Shown piece by piece: positions 32,794 through 41,971 of a DNA stretch of 64,000 nucleotides. A program made the translations under genes and the position numbers. The stretch covers positions 1 to 64,000 of the forward strand of contig CAMDZW010000004.1 in assembly GCA_945911015.1 (NCBI GenBank), given 5' to 3'. Numbering within the stretch: position 1 is the stretch's first letter; each line of letters begins with the position of its first letter. Origin of the DNA: an uncultured Propionibacteriaceae bacterium. GTDB lineage: Bacteria > Actinomycetota > Actinomycetes > Propionibacteriales > Propionibacteriaceae. The notes under the pieces are model-generated. The model was not told where the DNA came from and searched no databases. It saw only the letters and a program-made list of their open reading frames with translations.

Positions 32794-34665
32794 TCAGGTA
32801 GTCACTCCGGAGCCGGCGACATCGTCGTAGCGCACGAAGCTCTTCAACTGTGTTCCATGCATCAGTGGAAGCTGCGGTGCTGTCAAGGTCCGGATCGGTC
32901 GGCTTGGGTCGTCGGCCCATAGCTCGAGGACGTCGCTCAGGACCTCGAGTCGACTCAGCAGACCCGCATAGCGCTGTTCGATCCGCTCCCAGCCGAACGG
33001 GCCAGCCATCTGGTGCCACAGACGCCGATGTTCGTCAGCCAGCGCAGCTGTGCCCTCCGTGAGTCGCTCGATGAGCGCGAGCAACGCCGGGACTGCAGAA
33101 ATGTCTGCCGCCTGATGCACGGGCCGCAGCCTGAGATGCAGGTCAGCCTTGTCGGCCAGCACAGCTGCGACCAGCGCTGGCCAATGCAAGAACTGGTCAC
33201 CGACCGTGCCGGAGTCAGCCAAAGCCTCCAGTCTCGCTGCCAGACCTCGGTAGATCTCTGGGCTGATCCCATAGGGACCGAGGTCGACGTGGTCGAACAG
33301 TGGATCAAGCCACATCAGCCAGAACCCTGTGTTGGAAGGAACGACGTCGGTCGGATCAAAGTTGCTGATGTTCCCCCAGTCGACTGCAGGAAGGTCGATC
33401 GAGCTCGCCTCGTACCACGAAGCCAGAGTGGCATTGCAGCTTCCGAGGAAGCCAGTCGGAGCGCTCGGCGGCAACAGGGATCCGGTCCAGCCTCGATCAG
33501 CGAATGCCTGCACGCCCGGCAAGGCCGAACGCAAGTCGGTCTCGGCGCCATCGTTGCCCCACAGGGCGACCATCACCTCTGACACCCCACACTCCTCGGC
33601 GGCGTCCAGCTGCCCGGCAAGATTGCGCAAGGTGACGGGAAGGTTCGTCCAGCGTTGTCGCCAGCAGTGGACTGCTCCGGTGACAATCGGCTCGACCCCC
33701 ATCCGACGATGCCTGGCGATCTGGGCTCGGTGGTAGGCAACGTCGGGATGGTTGTAGTCCCAGTACACGCCGATCGCGTTTCCGGCAGCCGCGGCAAAGC
33801 GAGCGTCGAACGGAACGGTCAGGTCACTGGTCCGACCCGCCGGTGAGCGCAATGCCATGTCGGTCCAGACCATCGGAGTGAATCCGCGCCGCTCGCAAAG
33901 CTCCACCACCCGGCCCAGGTGCCGAGCATGATCGACGGGATCAACACCGAACGTTTCATCCATCCCGATGTGCACCATTCGGGTCCGCAACACAGCGGCC
34001 GCATCGAGCATCTTCGCAATGAGGGCGAGAGTTTCGGGAGCATCGACACTCAGGACGTCCATCCCGCCACGGACGGCACGATATGCGGGCCAGCGCACCA
34101 CGTTGGTCAGATGGCCCAGCGTCTGAACTGCCAGGACAAGCTCGATCCCAACTCGAGCCGCGGCATCGTCAAGGACGCGCAGCTGGTCAGCCGTGTACCG
34201 GCCACGCAAGTGTCCGAACCAAGGCTCACCATCTAGCTCAAATGTGTCCTCGACGTAGAGCATGACCCGACTGATGCCCATCAGAGCGAATCGAGTCATC
34301 AGTCGAGCCAGCGCATTCACAGTCCACACTGCACCGCGCGAGGCATCGACCAAGACCGTCAATCGGCGGAACCGACACCGCTGCCGGTGCGGACCGACCC
34401 TGCCGGACGACAGCAGATCTCCCATGACATGGGCGATCCCACGCCACCATCCGGCCGCAGAACCGGCGGTGACGCTCGATCCGGACCCAGTCGGCTCGAC
34501 CACGAGCTCATCGGGACGTCTGCCCCGTACGAGCTCGATGATGTGGTCGTCGCCGAAACGTTCTGGGTGGAGTTGCCGGAGCGAGGCCCACCCCTCGCCC
34601 AGCAACTCCGCCCCCATGCCCGGACGGATCCCCGTCCCGGACCCGGCACCGTGGTGCGCCGTCAC
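32794..34665 (-). CDS. GH20-like beta-N-acetylhexosaminidase
   Basis: The protein has 623 residues, GTG start overlapping the stop of the upstream binding-protein gene (GTGA). No signal peptide, so cytoplasmic. The GH20 barrel shows as LTVLVDASRGAVWTVNALAR, VMLYVEDTFELDGEPWFGHL, VLAVQTLGHLTNVVRW and VHIGMDETFGVD, where Asp236-Glu237 is the catalytic pair for substrate-assisted hydrolysis. The EDTFE and IGMDE forms resemble the intracellular GH20C class of streptococci and bacilli, which accept N-acetylglucosamine and N-acetylgalactosamine. It should trim imported oligosaccharides brought in through the adjacent binding protein. Confidence 0.85.
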   Translation of the reverse strand: MTAHHGAGSGTGIRPGMGAELLGEGWASLRQLHPERFGDDHIIELVRGRRPDELVVEPTGSGSSVTAGSAAGWWRGIAHVMGDLLSSGRVGPHRQRCRFRRLTVLVDASRGAVWTVNALARLMTRFALMGISRVMLYVEDTFELDGEPWFGHLRGRYTADQLRVLDDAAARVGIELVLAVQTLGHLTNVVRWPAYRAVRGGMDVLSVDAPETLALIAKMLDAAAVLRTRMVHIGMDETFGVDPVDHARHLGRVVELCERRGFTPMVWTDMALRSPAGRTSDLTVPFDARFAAAAGNAIGVYWDYNHPDVAYHRAQIARHRRMGVEPIVTGAVHCWRQRWTNLPVTLRNLAGQLDAAEECGVSEVMVALWGNDGAETDLRSALPGVQAFADRGWTGSLLPPSAPTGFLGSCNATLASWYEASSIDLPAVDWGNISNFDPTDVVPSNTGFWLMWLDPLFDHVDLGPYGISPEIYRGLAARLEALADSGTVGDQFLHWPALVAAVLADKADLHLRLRPVHQAADISAVPALLALIERLTEGTAALADEHRRLWHQMAGPFGWERIEQRYAGLLSRLEVLSDVLELWADDPSRPIRTLTAPQLPLMHGTQLKSFVRYDDVAGSGVTT

Positions 34666-36338
34666 TGCTCGGCGCGCTCAGCAATCGCGGCCTCGTACTC
34701 CTGACGGGCGGTGTCGCCCCCGCCGGCTCGCCATTCGTCGACGGCAGCGTCGAAATCGGCCATGGTCTTCTCTCCTCGCCAGAAGCCGTTGATCGCGTCG
34801 CTGACCATCGTGTTGATCACCGAGCGGGTCGACAGGTCGGTGTCCGACCACAAGCCGGTGGTCGGATCCTGGTAGCCGACCGCAGCGACCTGCTCGATGA
34901 AGCCGTGATACTCGCGAGCGGCATCCTCACCGGTCGGCATGTACACCCAAGGGGGTGCTTGTGCGATGTACTTGGTCGGCAGTGCCACATCGGCCTTGCC
35001 CTTGGAGGTCGGCTCCGGGTCTCCCGAGGCATTGCGAGTGAAGTGTTCGCCTTCGACGCCGTACTTGAGCAACAGGAACTCATTCGTGCCGAACGGCGCT
35101 GCCATGAAGTTCATGACCCGCAACAACATCCTGATGCGGTCCGGATCAGTACCTTTGCGGATCGAGGTCATGGTGTGAACCCCCTTGGTCAGCGTCTTCT
35201 GGCCCAGACCGCCGCCATCGAAGGCCACCGGCGGGATGGCGGTGACATCAACCTTGTCGACCGCAACCCGCGTCTCCCACTGGGCACCGCCGCGGTAGTC
35301 AAAGGCGAGTCGCCCAGCGTTGAACTCTCCGATCTCCTGGGTGCCACTCAACGCGAAGGTGTCGGCGTGGAACAAGCCCTCATCGATCATCTTCTTGGTG
35401 TGGGTCATGGCCTGACGGAACTCGTCGGTCTCCCAACCCTGGATCAGTTTTCCATCGTTCTCCTGCCATTCAAGCTGACCAGGGAAGAAGGCGTGACCGA
35501 GCATCTCCATCACGAACCAGCTGTGCCAGTTGGCGTTCGCGACGGCCCACCGGTTGCGCTTGGGGTCAGTCACCTCGCGGCACAGGTCGAGGAACGACTC
35601 GGCATCGGTGACGTCGTCGACACTCGCGCCAACCTCGGCCAGGACATCCTTGCGGGCCAACATGAAGTTGCTGTACAGCGCCAGCGGATACCGCACGCCG
35701 TAGATCTTGCCGTTGTACACCGACTCGAGCCAGGCGGACTCGGGCAGGTTGGCCAAGAATGGGTAGTCCAGAACCGCGTCACCACTGAGATACTCGGTGA
35801 GATCGGTGAACAGCTGATCCATGATCTCTGGGGTGCCGGGATGACGGACCGGGATCTGGGTCAGTTCACCGATCTGGTCGCCAGCTATCGCCGTGGAGAA
35901 CCTCGCCCGGTAGTCGCTGTCGGGAACCATCTGGAACTCGAGCTCCGAGCCGATCCGCTCGTTGAGTGCCTGCCAGTACGTGTTGTTGTTCACCCCGGGC
36001 GGTGCCGACAGATCGAGACCGCACATGACCGAGACCTTGCTGCCATCACCGATGGGGCCGTCGATCAGGTCACTCATCCCGCTCGGGTAGTGGAAGTAGC
36101 CGTCCGGCACCACGAAGCCGTCACCCGACAGGTCAGGCTGGGTGCCCGTGACCGCCTGGTAGGTCGGCAGGAAACTGCCCTCGGCAATGTTGCGTCCGGC
36201 GCTCGTGGCCGGATCGCCCGGAGAGCCATTGCCACTCGGGCCGGGCCCGGCACTGCAGCTGGCCAGCCCCATCGCGGCCAGCCCAACAGCGGGTGCGGCG
36301 GCGAGCAGCCCCCGACGGGATAGTGCGGTGTCAACCAT
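34662..36338 (-). CDS. LplA-like carbohydrate-binding lipoprotein
   Basis: The protein has 558 residues from ATG 36338; the frame is open further upstream but the Tat signal (LSRRGLLAAAP) and lipobox LASC (Cys28) begin here. The body shares DLTEYLSGDAVLDYPFLANL, GKIYGVRYP and the C-terminal DAAVDEWRAGGGDTARQEYE with the paralogues at 7.4 and 43.2 kb. It is the first gene of an operon with the GH20-like enzyme, so its ligand is probably a hexosamine-containing oligosaccharide. No permease is nearby. A perfect palindrome lies about 50 bp upstream. Confidence 0.9.
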   Translation of the reverse strand: MVDTALSRRGLLAAAPAVGLAAMGLASCSAGPGPSGNGSPGDPATSAGRNIAEGSFLPTYQAVTGTQPDLSGDGFVVPDGYFHYPSGMSDLIDGPIGDGSKVSVMCGLDLSAPPGVNNNTYWQALNERIGSELEFQMVPDSDYRARFSTAIAGDQIGELTQIPVRHPGTPEIMDQLFTDLTEYLSGDAVLDYPFLANLPESAWLESVYNGKIYGVRYPLALYSNFMLARKDVLAEVGASVDDVTDAESFLDLCREVTDPKRNRWAVANANWHSWFVMEMLGHAFFPGQLEWQENDGKLIQGWETDEFRQAMTHTKKMIDEGLFHADTFALSGTQEIGEFNAGRLAFDYRGGAQWETRVAVDKVDVTAIPPVAFDGGGLGQKTLTKGVHTMTSIRKGTDPDRIRMLLRVMNFMAAPFGTNEFLLLKYGVEGEHFTRNASGDPEPTSKGKADVALPTKYIAQAPPWVYMPTGEDAAREYHGFIEQVAAVGYQDPTTGLWSDTDLSTRSVINTMVSDAINGFWRGEKTMADFDAAVDEWRAGGGDTARQEYEAAIAERAEQ

Positions 36339-36386
36339 GTCTTTGGTCGCCTCTCGTTCGGGCAGTGGGTTGATATTGGTTCCACT

Positions 36387-36408
36387 GCACGACCGACGTC
36401 GGTCGTGC
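36387..36408. promoter_or_regulatory. Perfect 22-bp palindrome, probable operator
   Basis: The half-site GCACGACCGAC is followed at once by its exact reverse complement, with no spacer. It lies between the divergent binding-protein/GH20 operon and the very large surface enzyme gene, so one regulator could govern both directions. No LacI or TetR gene is adjacent to name the binder. Confidence 0.7.
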
Positions 36409-36613
36409 TCCCATGATGAGTGGGGCGTTCGACAGCGAACCATGGACCGATCACCGGGTCACTGGACCGATCGCGCCAGGCACTTCGTTGCGGCCACGAT
36501 CCGTCCATGGTTGGCGTGTTGCGTACATGGCCGCGATGAGCAGTTGGTTCCTACCGTCGACTCTGCACCACGCTCCCCTCGCTCAACTCATCGCCGTCGT
36601 CAAAGGAGTCACG

Positions 36614-39600
36614 ATGATCGAACCGCTGAAGCTGTCCCGCCGTAACGCAATCGGACTGTTGCTCGGCTCCGCTGTTCTGCCCACGTTCCGGGTTGGGCGC
36701 GCGCAAGCGGCACCGAACAGCATGGTCCCGGCGCAACCACTCACCGCGGCCTTGCGGAACCTGGACAAACCGAACCTCGTCCTCGATCAGGTCGCACAGA
36801 TCAGCAATGACCGCCATCGGGTCACCTTCCACACGGCCACCTGGGATGGAGGCGCAACACATGTCCGGACCTTGGAGGTGTCCACGGCTGATGGGGGCTG
36901 GCTCGAGGTCACGGAAGCTCCGTTCGACGAGCAGTGGACCATCCATACCGGAACCGGACCGGACCACCCTCGAACCGAACGGCACTGGATCGCGTTCGAG
37001 TCCGTGGAGAAACTGAACGAGCAGACAGTCGAACTTCGCGCCGTCATCCCCGACGTCGCCGAACTGATTGTGCAATGGAACTTGGAACGTCATGCCCCGG
37101 AGTTGCACTGGACGATCAAGGCCCTCCGCACTGACCGGTTCGTGGTCCGTTACGAAGGCTTCGACGGGACCGACCGCGACGACGTCGCCGAAGTGCTGTG
37201 TGGAGCCCGGCAACACGCTCGGGTGATCGACGAGAGCCCTGCCCTGCTTGCGGCCTGGGAGCTCTTCGCTCCCATGAGCCTGGTCCAGACCTCGACCACG
37301 AGCGGACCGGTGACGTGCGGGCTGTACGTGCCATCGACGGTCCTCGAGTTCCACCATCAGCGTCATGTTCACGCCCAACGACAACCCTTCGGCATGGGTC
37401 TGCGCAATGATGACCTCGCCGTCACGCCGGTCGCCTGTGCTCCGTTCGACGGCGCCCTCACCACGCTCGAGGCCGGTGAGTCTTCGGGGTACGCCTTCGG
37501 CGTCTCGGCCGTGCTGGACACCGCGACCGCCACCTACGAGAACCTGCTACGCAACGAGTATGACCATCGGGCCTATCGGGAGAACGTGTATGACACCTCT
37601 CTCACCGACACCATCCACAACCTGGTCGATCTCGTGGCCAGTGGCCCTGCTACCGATGACTCGGTCGACTTCGTGCCGTCATGGTCGGGGTGGTGGAGTC
37701 GGGCCAAGGGATTCGCTGACATCGAACGCAAGCAGGAGGTCAAGGCCGCCACCGCCGCGGTTGTGCTCGGCGCCCACCTGCTGACCAGCACGCCAGAGGC
37801 GGCCTCGCTCTACGCCAAACGTGCATTGCCATCGATCGAATATCAGATCTCGCGGCGGACGGCAGGTTTCACCCCCATCACGACCGCGTCAACCCAGCAC
37901 CGACTGGGTGGCACGCCGAGTGATGCCAGTCCGCTGTCCGCACTCGACCTGGTCACCCAGGGCATGAATCCCGGTCTTCGTCAGCTGGGCCAGACTGTCT
38001 TCGACGCCAAGGGCGCTAGGCCGTATCGTGCCCATCTCTCTGCCTCACTGGCGATGTACGAGCTCACCAACGACTCCAGTTGGCTGACCGAGGCAACCGC
38101 ACTTGCCCATGACTTGGTCGACCACGACATCGATCCGGGCTACACCGATCTGCCAGGGCGGCGGTCCTTTGGCTACGGCTACTGTCGTTACTGGGTGGAT
38201 CTGATGACGCTGTACCGCCTGACCGGGGATGAGAAGGTGTTGGCGGGTGCCCGCAAGGAGGCTCGTCGGTATGTCACCCAGACGATGGTGAGGCCCGTTC
38301 CCGACGGCGATATCACCGTGGGGCAGGATCATCTGATCGAGTTCGGATTCGACTGGCCGACCGGGGTCTACCCCGACTATCCGCGTACCGGTGTCGATGT
38401 CGAGGACGTGCCGGCTTGGGTGGTGTCCACCAGCGGTCTGGCCTTCGAGGGGCTGACCACCTACACCTACGACGCGTCGACGGATCCGGACCCAGCCGGA
38501 GGCTTCACCTTCAATCCCGGCTGGACCGCTGAACTGCTGCGGCTGGCCCACCATGCCAATGATCCTCTCCTGGCCGACATTGCCCACAACATGACAATCG
38601 GACGATGGACGAACTATCCCGGCTACTACAGTCGTCAGTTCACCGTCGCTCAGATGAAGCCGGACTTTCCCTATCAGGGGCCGCACGGGATCTCCAGCAT
38701 CTACTTCCATCACATCCCAGGCCAGCTCGGCATGACGATCGACTACCTGTTCGCCGAACACCACGCTCGCTCCGACGGGCTGGTCAGCTTTCCAGGAGCC
38801 CATGAGGCCGATTACGTGTTCTTCGTCTTTGACGTCTACGGGCACGCCCCGGGCACTTTCCACGGCGAGGACGGGGTGTGGCCATGGTTCCCCGCCGGGA
38901 TCATCACCCTCGACAACCCAGCGATCAACTGGCTCACCGGCGTGGGCAATGATTCGCTCTACATCAGCCTCACCAACAGCAGTCCGGTCGACCAACAGGT
39001 CACGATCAACCTGGTGTCGCCGATCACCGGGATCACCGCCGACACAGCGATTGAGCTGCATCAGTTCGGGTCGACGGGCACCGAACGGCGACGCCCCTTG
39101 CGTGGGGCGGCAGCGACGGTGACAGTGCCCGGCCACGGCCACCTCGGACTGGTTGCTCGCGGCGTGCAGGTCGATGTGCCGTGGCACCGCACCCAGGTTC
39201 GTCCAGGTCTGCCGGGACCGGACGGCATCCAGGCCTGGGATGTCACCACAGTTGGCGGTGAACCAGTCCAAGGCATGGTGCTGGTTCGACCCGACGCCTC
39301 CGGGTACGACGTCCACGTGTCAGTCGATTCCACCACGGAGTCAACTCTGCGCTGGCGGGTCGATGACCAGCCATGGCAGACACCTGGGCCGAAGGTCTTC
39401 CCGTATGAGTGGACCCTGTCGGTGAACCAGCTCGACGCCACTGTCACCTACGAGGTGACTGTTGGGACGGAGGTGTCACCCCCCATTGAGCTGACCGCAC
39501 CGACGATTCTGACCGGCGGGTTGGGCATCCATGCTGCTGCCACCACAGTGCCCGGCGGGCAGCTTCGAGGTGACCACGAATGGCGCAGGGACAGCGACGG

Positions 39601-39817
39601 TGTCTTTGTCGCTGCCCACCGGCTGGTCGGCAACTCTGGTGGAGTCCTCCGGCGATCTCGTACGGCACGAAGTGCATGTCCCTGCGTCGGCAACACCCGG
39701 CGAGCAGGCCATCACGGCCGAAGTCGGCTCAACATCGGCGACCACAGTCGTGACAGTGAGGACTCCCACACGTTTGGTGTCGTTGGAACGGGACCAACAA
39801 CTGATCGCCCCCGATGA
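36614..39817 (+). CDS. Giant secreted alpha/alpha-toroid enzyme, N-terminal part (frameshifted)
   Basis: ATG 36614 follows AAAGGAG. A Tat-like signal (KLSRRNAIGLLLGSAVLP) is followed by an N-terminal beta-rich domain and, from about residue 380 to 780, helical hairpins typical of alpha/alpha-toroid glycan lyases or hydrolases (YGYCRYWVDLMTLYRLTGDE, GWTAELLRLAHHANDPLL, GISSIYFHHIPGQLGMTIDY), then beta domains. I recognise no catalytic family. Frame quality stops at about 39553: an extra C in CCC (39551-39553) puts the true continuation, VPAGSFEVTTNG, into the next frame. The tail from there to 39817 is out of frame. The intact gene would run to 41174, about 1519 residues. Confidence 0.8.
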   Translation: MIEPLKLSRRNAIGLLLGSAVLPTFRVGRAQAAPNSMVPAQPLTAALRNLDKPNLVLDQVAQISNDRHRVTFHTATWDGGATHVRTLEVSTADGGWLEVTEAPFDEQWTIHTGTGPDHPRTERHWIAFESVEKLNEQTVELRAVIPDVAELIVQWNLERHAPELHWTIKALRTDRFVVRYEGFDGTDRDDVAEVLCGARQHARVIDESPALLAAWELFAPMSLVQTSTTSGPVTCGLYVPSTVLEFHHQRHVHAQRQPFGMGLRNDDLAVTPVACAPFDGALTTLEAGESSGYAFGVSAVLDTATATYENLLRNEYDHRAYRENVYDTSLTDTIHNLVDLVASGPATDDSVDFVPSWSGWWSRAKGFADIERKQEVKAATAAVVLGAHLLTSTPEAASLYAKRALPSIEYQISRRTAGFTPITTASTQHRLGGTPSDASPLSALDLVTQGMNPGLRQLGQTVFDAKGARPYRAHLSASLAMYELTNDSSWLTEATALAHDLVDHDIDPGYTDLPGRRSFGYGYCRYWVDLMTLYRLTGDEKVLAGARKEARRYVTQTMVRPVPDGDITVGQDHLIEFGFDWPTGVYPDYPRTGVDVEDVPAWVVSTSGLAFEGLTTYTYDASTDPDPAGGFTFNPGWTAELLRLAHHANDPLLADIAHNMTIGRWTNYPGYYSRQFTVAQMKPDFPYQGPHGISSIYFHHIPGQLGMTIDYLFAEHHARSDGLVSFPGAHEADYVFFVFDVYGHAPGTFHGEDGVWPWFPAGIITLDNPAINWLTGVGNDSLYISLTNSSPVDQQVTINLVSPITGITADTAIELHQFGSTGTERRRPLRGAAATVTVPGHGHLGLVARGVQVDVPWHRTQVRPGLPGPDGIQAWDVTTVGGEPVQGMVLVRPDASGYDVHVSVDSTTESTLRWRVDDQPWQTPGPKVFPYEWTLSVNQLDATVTYEVTVGTEVSPPIELTAPTILTGGLGIHAAATTVPGGQLRGDHEWRRDSDGVFVAAHRLVGNSGGVLRRSRTARSACPCVGNTRRAGHHGRSRLNIGDHSRDSEDSHTFGVVGTGPTTDRPR

Positions 39818-41174
39818 CACTGTGACGATCACCGCGTTGGTGGCCAATCGAGGACCAGCCGCAGTCGAGGAGACAGTCGAGGTGGCGGTGCCGGCCGGGT
39901 GGTCAGTGGATCATCCCGACACAGTCGCGATCCCCTCGGGTGCGGTGGCTCGGGTGACGATCACGGTGACTGTTCCCCACCAGGCACAGTGGGGTTCGAC
40001 CGGGTCGGTCACCGTTGGCGTACCTGGCTCGCGGGACCTCACCTCGGCGATCGTGATTCGGACCGACCCAAGCGTCCTTCACAATGAGCTGGCCTGGCCG
40101 GAGTATGCGGAACAAGGGGAATGGCTCACCAGCGGGCTGCGCGGCTGGAACAACATCACAACCCGCTACAGCGCTGAGGGCGTGACTGGCGGCTCGGCCC
40201 GTTGGGTTCCAGTGATCCCCTCTACTGGAACGTACGAGGTGTCGGTCTGGTACCCGACCCATCCGTCCTCGACGACCGAAGCGACCTATGTCGTACGACA
40301 TCCTGGTGGCGATTCCGTGACTCTGGTCGACCAGACCAGCACTGGTGACGACTGGGTCCGACTCGGCGTCTTTGCGCTTGAGCCGGGTGCGCCCGCAGAG
40401 GTCATCCTTGATGTCGTCAACGCCGGCGTCCACCGCGCCAGCGCTGCCCGGTTCCGGCTGCTCGGCGAGGACGACCTGCGCCCGATGGTCGTCATGGAGG
40501 TGCCGGAACTGATCGAGGCCGGAGCCTCGGTGACGGTGCCGGTCCAAGTGCGAGCCGGTGAGCTCAAGGTGGCAACCGAGCTTCGTGCTGCAGTGCCGGC
40601 CGGGTGGACGGTCAGCCCAGTCTCCGCACCGGTCGAGCTTGCCCCCGGTGAGGAGATCGAGATCACGCTCACGTTCACCGCGCCCGCTTCGGCGTCGCCG
40701 GGATCTGCGTACGAGGTAGCGGTCTTCCTGGACGGCGTCGAGAGTCGCGGCGCCACTGCGGTCGGGACACCCCCGGCGGTACGGAATGTGACCGGTGACG
40801 GCACACCGGTCTATCTGGAGACCGGCCCGTGGAAGCCGAGCGGCCTGCTCAATGTCGACGGGTCAGGGACCCGATACTGCACCCCCGGGCGGGACGGAAC
40901 AGCGGTCTGGTCCCCGGCGGTGACGGGACGGCACTTGGTTCGGGTCTGGTTCCCGAGCGACGGGGCCAGCTCTCGTACGGCGGTCCACACGATCTCCCAC
41001 GCGGAGGGCACAGCAGCGACAACCTTCGATCAGCGCGCCACTGGCGGTTCCTGGGAAGCCCTCGGGGTCTTCGAGCTCGCACAGGAGTCGACGGTCACGG
41101 TGACCGCCAGTGACGGGGGCGCCCTGCGGACCGGAGCACTCGAGGTGTGGCCTGTGGTGCCTGCCGAAGGTTAA
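39531..41174 (+). CDS. Giant secreted enzyme, C-terminal part after frameshift
   Basis: This frame continues the preceding gene; its own ATG at 39531 is accidental and has no ribosome-binding site. From about 39560 it encodes NEW3-type beta domains (VSLSLPTGWSATL; VEVAVPAGWSVDHPD; ELRAAVPAGWTVSPVS) alternating with two golvesin-like modules (YEVSVWYPTHPSSTTEATYV; HLVRVWFPSDGASSRT, then FDQRATGGSWEALGVFEL). These modules bind carbohydrate or hold enzymes on cell surfaces. Whether the frame is restored by slippage, or the gene is dead, or the base is an assembly error cannot be told here. Confidence 0.75.
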   Translation: MLLPPQCPAGSFEVTTNGAGTATVSLSLPTGWSATLVESSGDLVRHEVHVPASATPGEQAITAEVGSTSATTVVTVRTPTRLVSLERDQQLIAPDDTVTITALVANRGPAAVEETVEVAVPAGWSVDHPDTVAIPSGAVARVTITVTVPHQAQWGSTGSVTVGVPGSRDLTSAIVIRTDPSVLHNELAWPEYAEQGEWLTSGLRGWNNITTRYSAEGVTGGSARWVPVIPSTGTYEVSVWYPTHPSSTTEATYVVRHPGGDSVTLVDQTSTGDDWVRLGVFALEPGAPAEVILDVVNAGVHRASAARFRLLGEDDLRPMVVMEVPELIEAGASVTVPVQVRAGELKVATELRAAVPAGWTVSPVSAPVELAPGEEIEITLTFTAPASASPGSAYEVAVFLDGVESRGATAVGTPPAVRNVTGDGTPVYLETGPWKPSGLLNVDGSGTRYCTPGRDGTAVWSPAVTGRHLVRVWFPSDGASSRTAVHTISHAEGTAATTFDQRATGGSWEALGVFELAQESTVTVTASDGGALRTGALEVWPVVPAEG

Positions 41175-41189
41175 CCCAGCCGTGCGGCG

Positions 41190-41216
41190 CCGGACAGGGT
41201 GGGCGACCCTCTCCGG
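41190..41216. terminator. Hairpin between convergent genes
   Basis: CCGGA-C-AGGGT pairs with ACCCT-C-TCCGG around the loop GGGCG, ten base pairs with one C-C mismatch, placed 16 bp after the giant gene and 8 bp before the stop of the convergent membrane-protein gene. It can serve both strands. Confidence 0.6.
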
Positions 41217-41223
41217 TATTGGA

Positions 41224-41895
41224 TCAGTCCTCGGTCCAGCCACCCTCACCGGTGGAGCCGTCATAGGAGAATGTCCGGTCCTCGTACCGGATCGTCACAT
41301 CCCGACCCAGCGGCTGGCCGGCCCAGAATCGTTCCTCGTACTCGTTGATCAGTTCCTGGTACTCACGGATCTCGGCTCGATCGACCCCCATGCCGGTGGC
41401 GACCTTCAGATCGATCAAGAAATAGTTCAGGGCGTACAGGGCGGTCCGGTTGTGGTCGTTGTACTCGATCGAGTCCCACAGCGGGTGCAGCGCGCTGTTG
41501 ACCGCGTCCCGGTTGCGTTCGATCTTGGCCTCGAGGATCGCGCTCAGCCGGTCGGCCGACATCAACCAGTCGACGGCGCGGACCGCATCCGGACCGTCAT
41601 TCGGCACCTCTGCAGGCCCACCCCCACGGCCGACTCCGATGCCGAAGAGGACGCCGACCAGGATCAGCACCACGAGCACAACGACCATGGCCACCATGCG
41701 GCGGGACCGGCCGGGCTTCGGGGCGCTGACCCACGGGCTCATCTGGTCCGGCCCTTCGTCCGAGGGCGGCGGGTACGAGTGCCACTGGGCTTGGCGTCGG
41801 GCCTGCTTGCGCGACCGGTACTCCGGAAACCTGGGCTCCTCGGGCGAGGTCATGAATGACGGCTCAGGTCCGACGCCGGAGGGTTCGTTGCTCAC
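41224..41895 (-). CDS. Membrane protein, paralogue 1 of the GEGGWT pair
   Basis: The protein has 223 residues from GTG 41895 (GTGAGCAACGAA), chosen because the next gene starts with the same codons; the frame is open further upstream. A Pro/Ser/Arg-rich cytoplasmic tail (to about 65) precedes one transmembrane helix (MVAMVVVLVVLILVGVLFGIG) and a 130-residue outer domain ending DRTFSYDGSTGEGGWTED. The outer domain is shared with the next gene (REYQELINEYEERFWAGQPL; DYNDHNRTALYALNYFLIDL-like helix). The function is unknown. The genes are a tandem duplication 76 bp apart. Confidence 0.72.
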   Translation of the reverse strand: MSNEPSGVGPEPSFMTSPEEPRFPEYRSRKQARRQAQWHSYPPPSDEGPDQMSPWVSAPKPGRSRRMVAMVVVLVVLILVGVLFGIGVGRGGGPAEVPNDGPDAVRAVDWLMSADRLSAILEAKIERNRDAVNSALHPLWDSIEYNDHNRTALYALNYFLIDLKVATGMGVDRAEIREYQELINEYEERFWAGQPLGRDVTIRYEDRTFSYDGSTGEGGWTED

Positions 41896-41971
41896 CTCGG
41901 CAGGATACCGATCCACCGACGGTTCGCCCGCGCCCGGATCGGCGACGGCCGAAGCCTGACTCCACCGTGGA

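Noticed and set aside
39531..39560. ATG at 39531 as the true start of an independent gene
   Set aside because: No ribosome-binding site, and the upstream frame joins seamlessly to this one when one C is removed.
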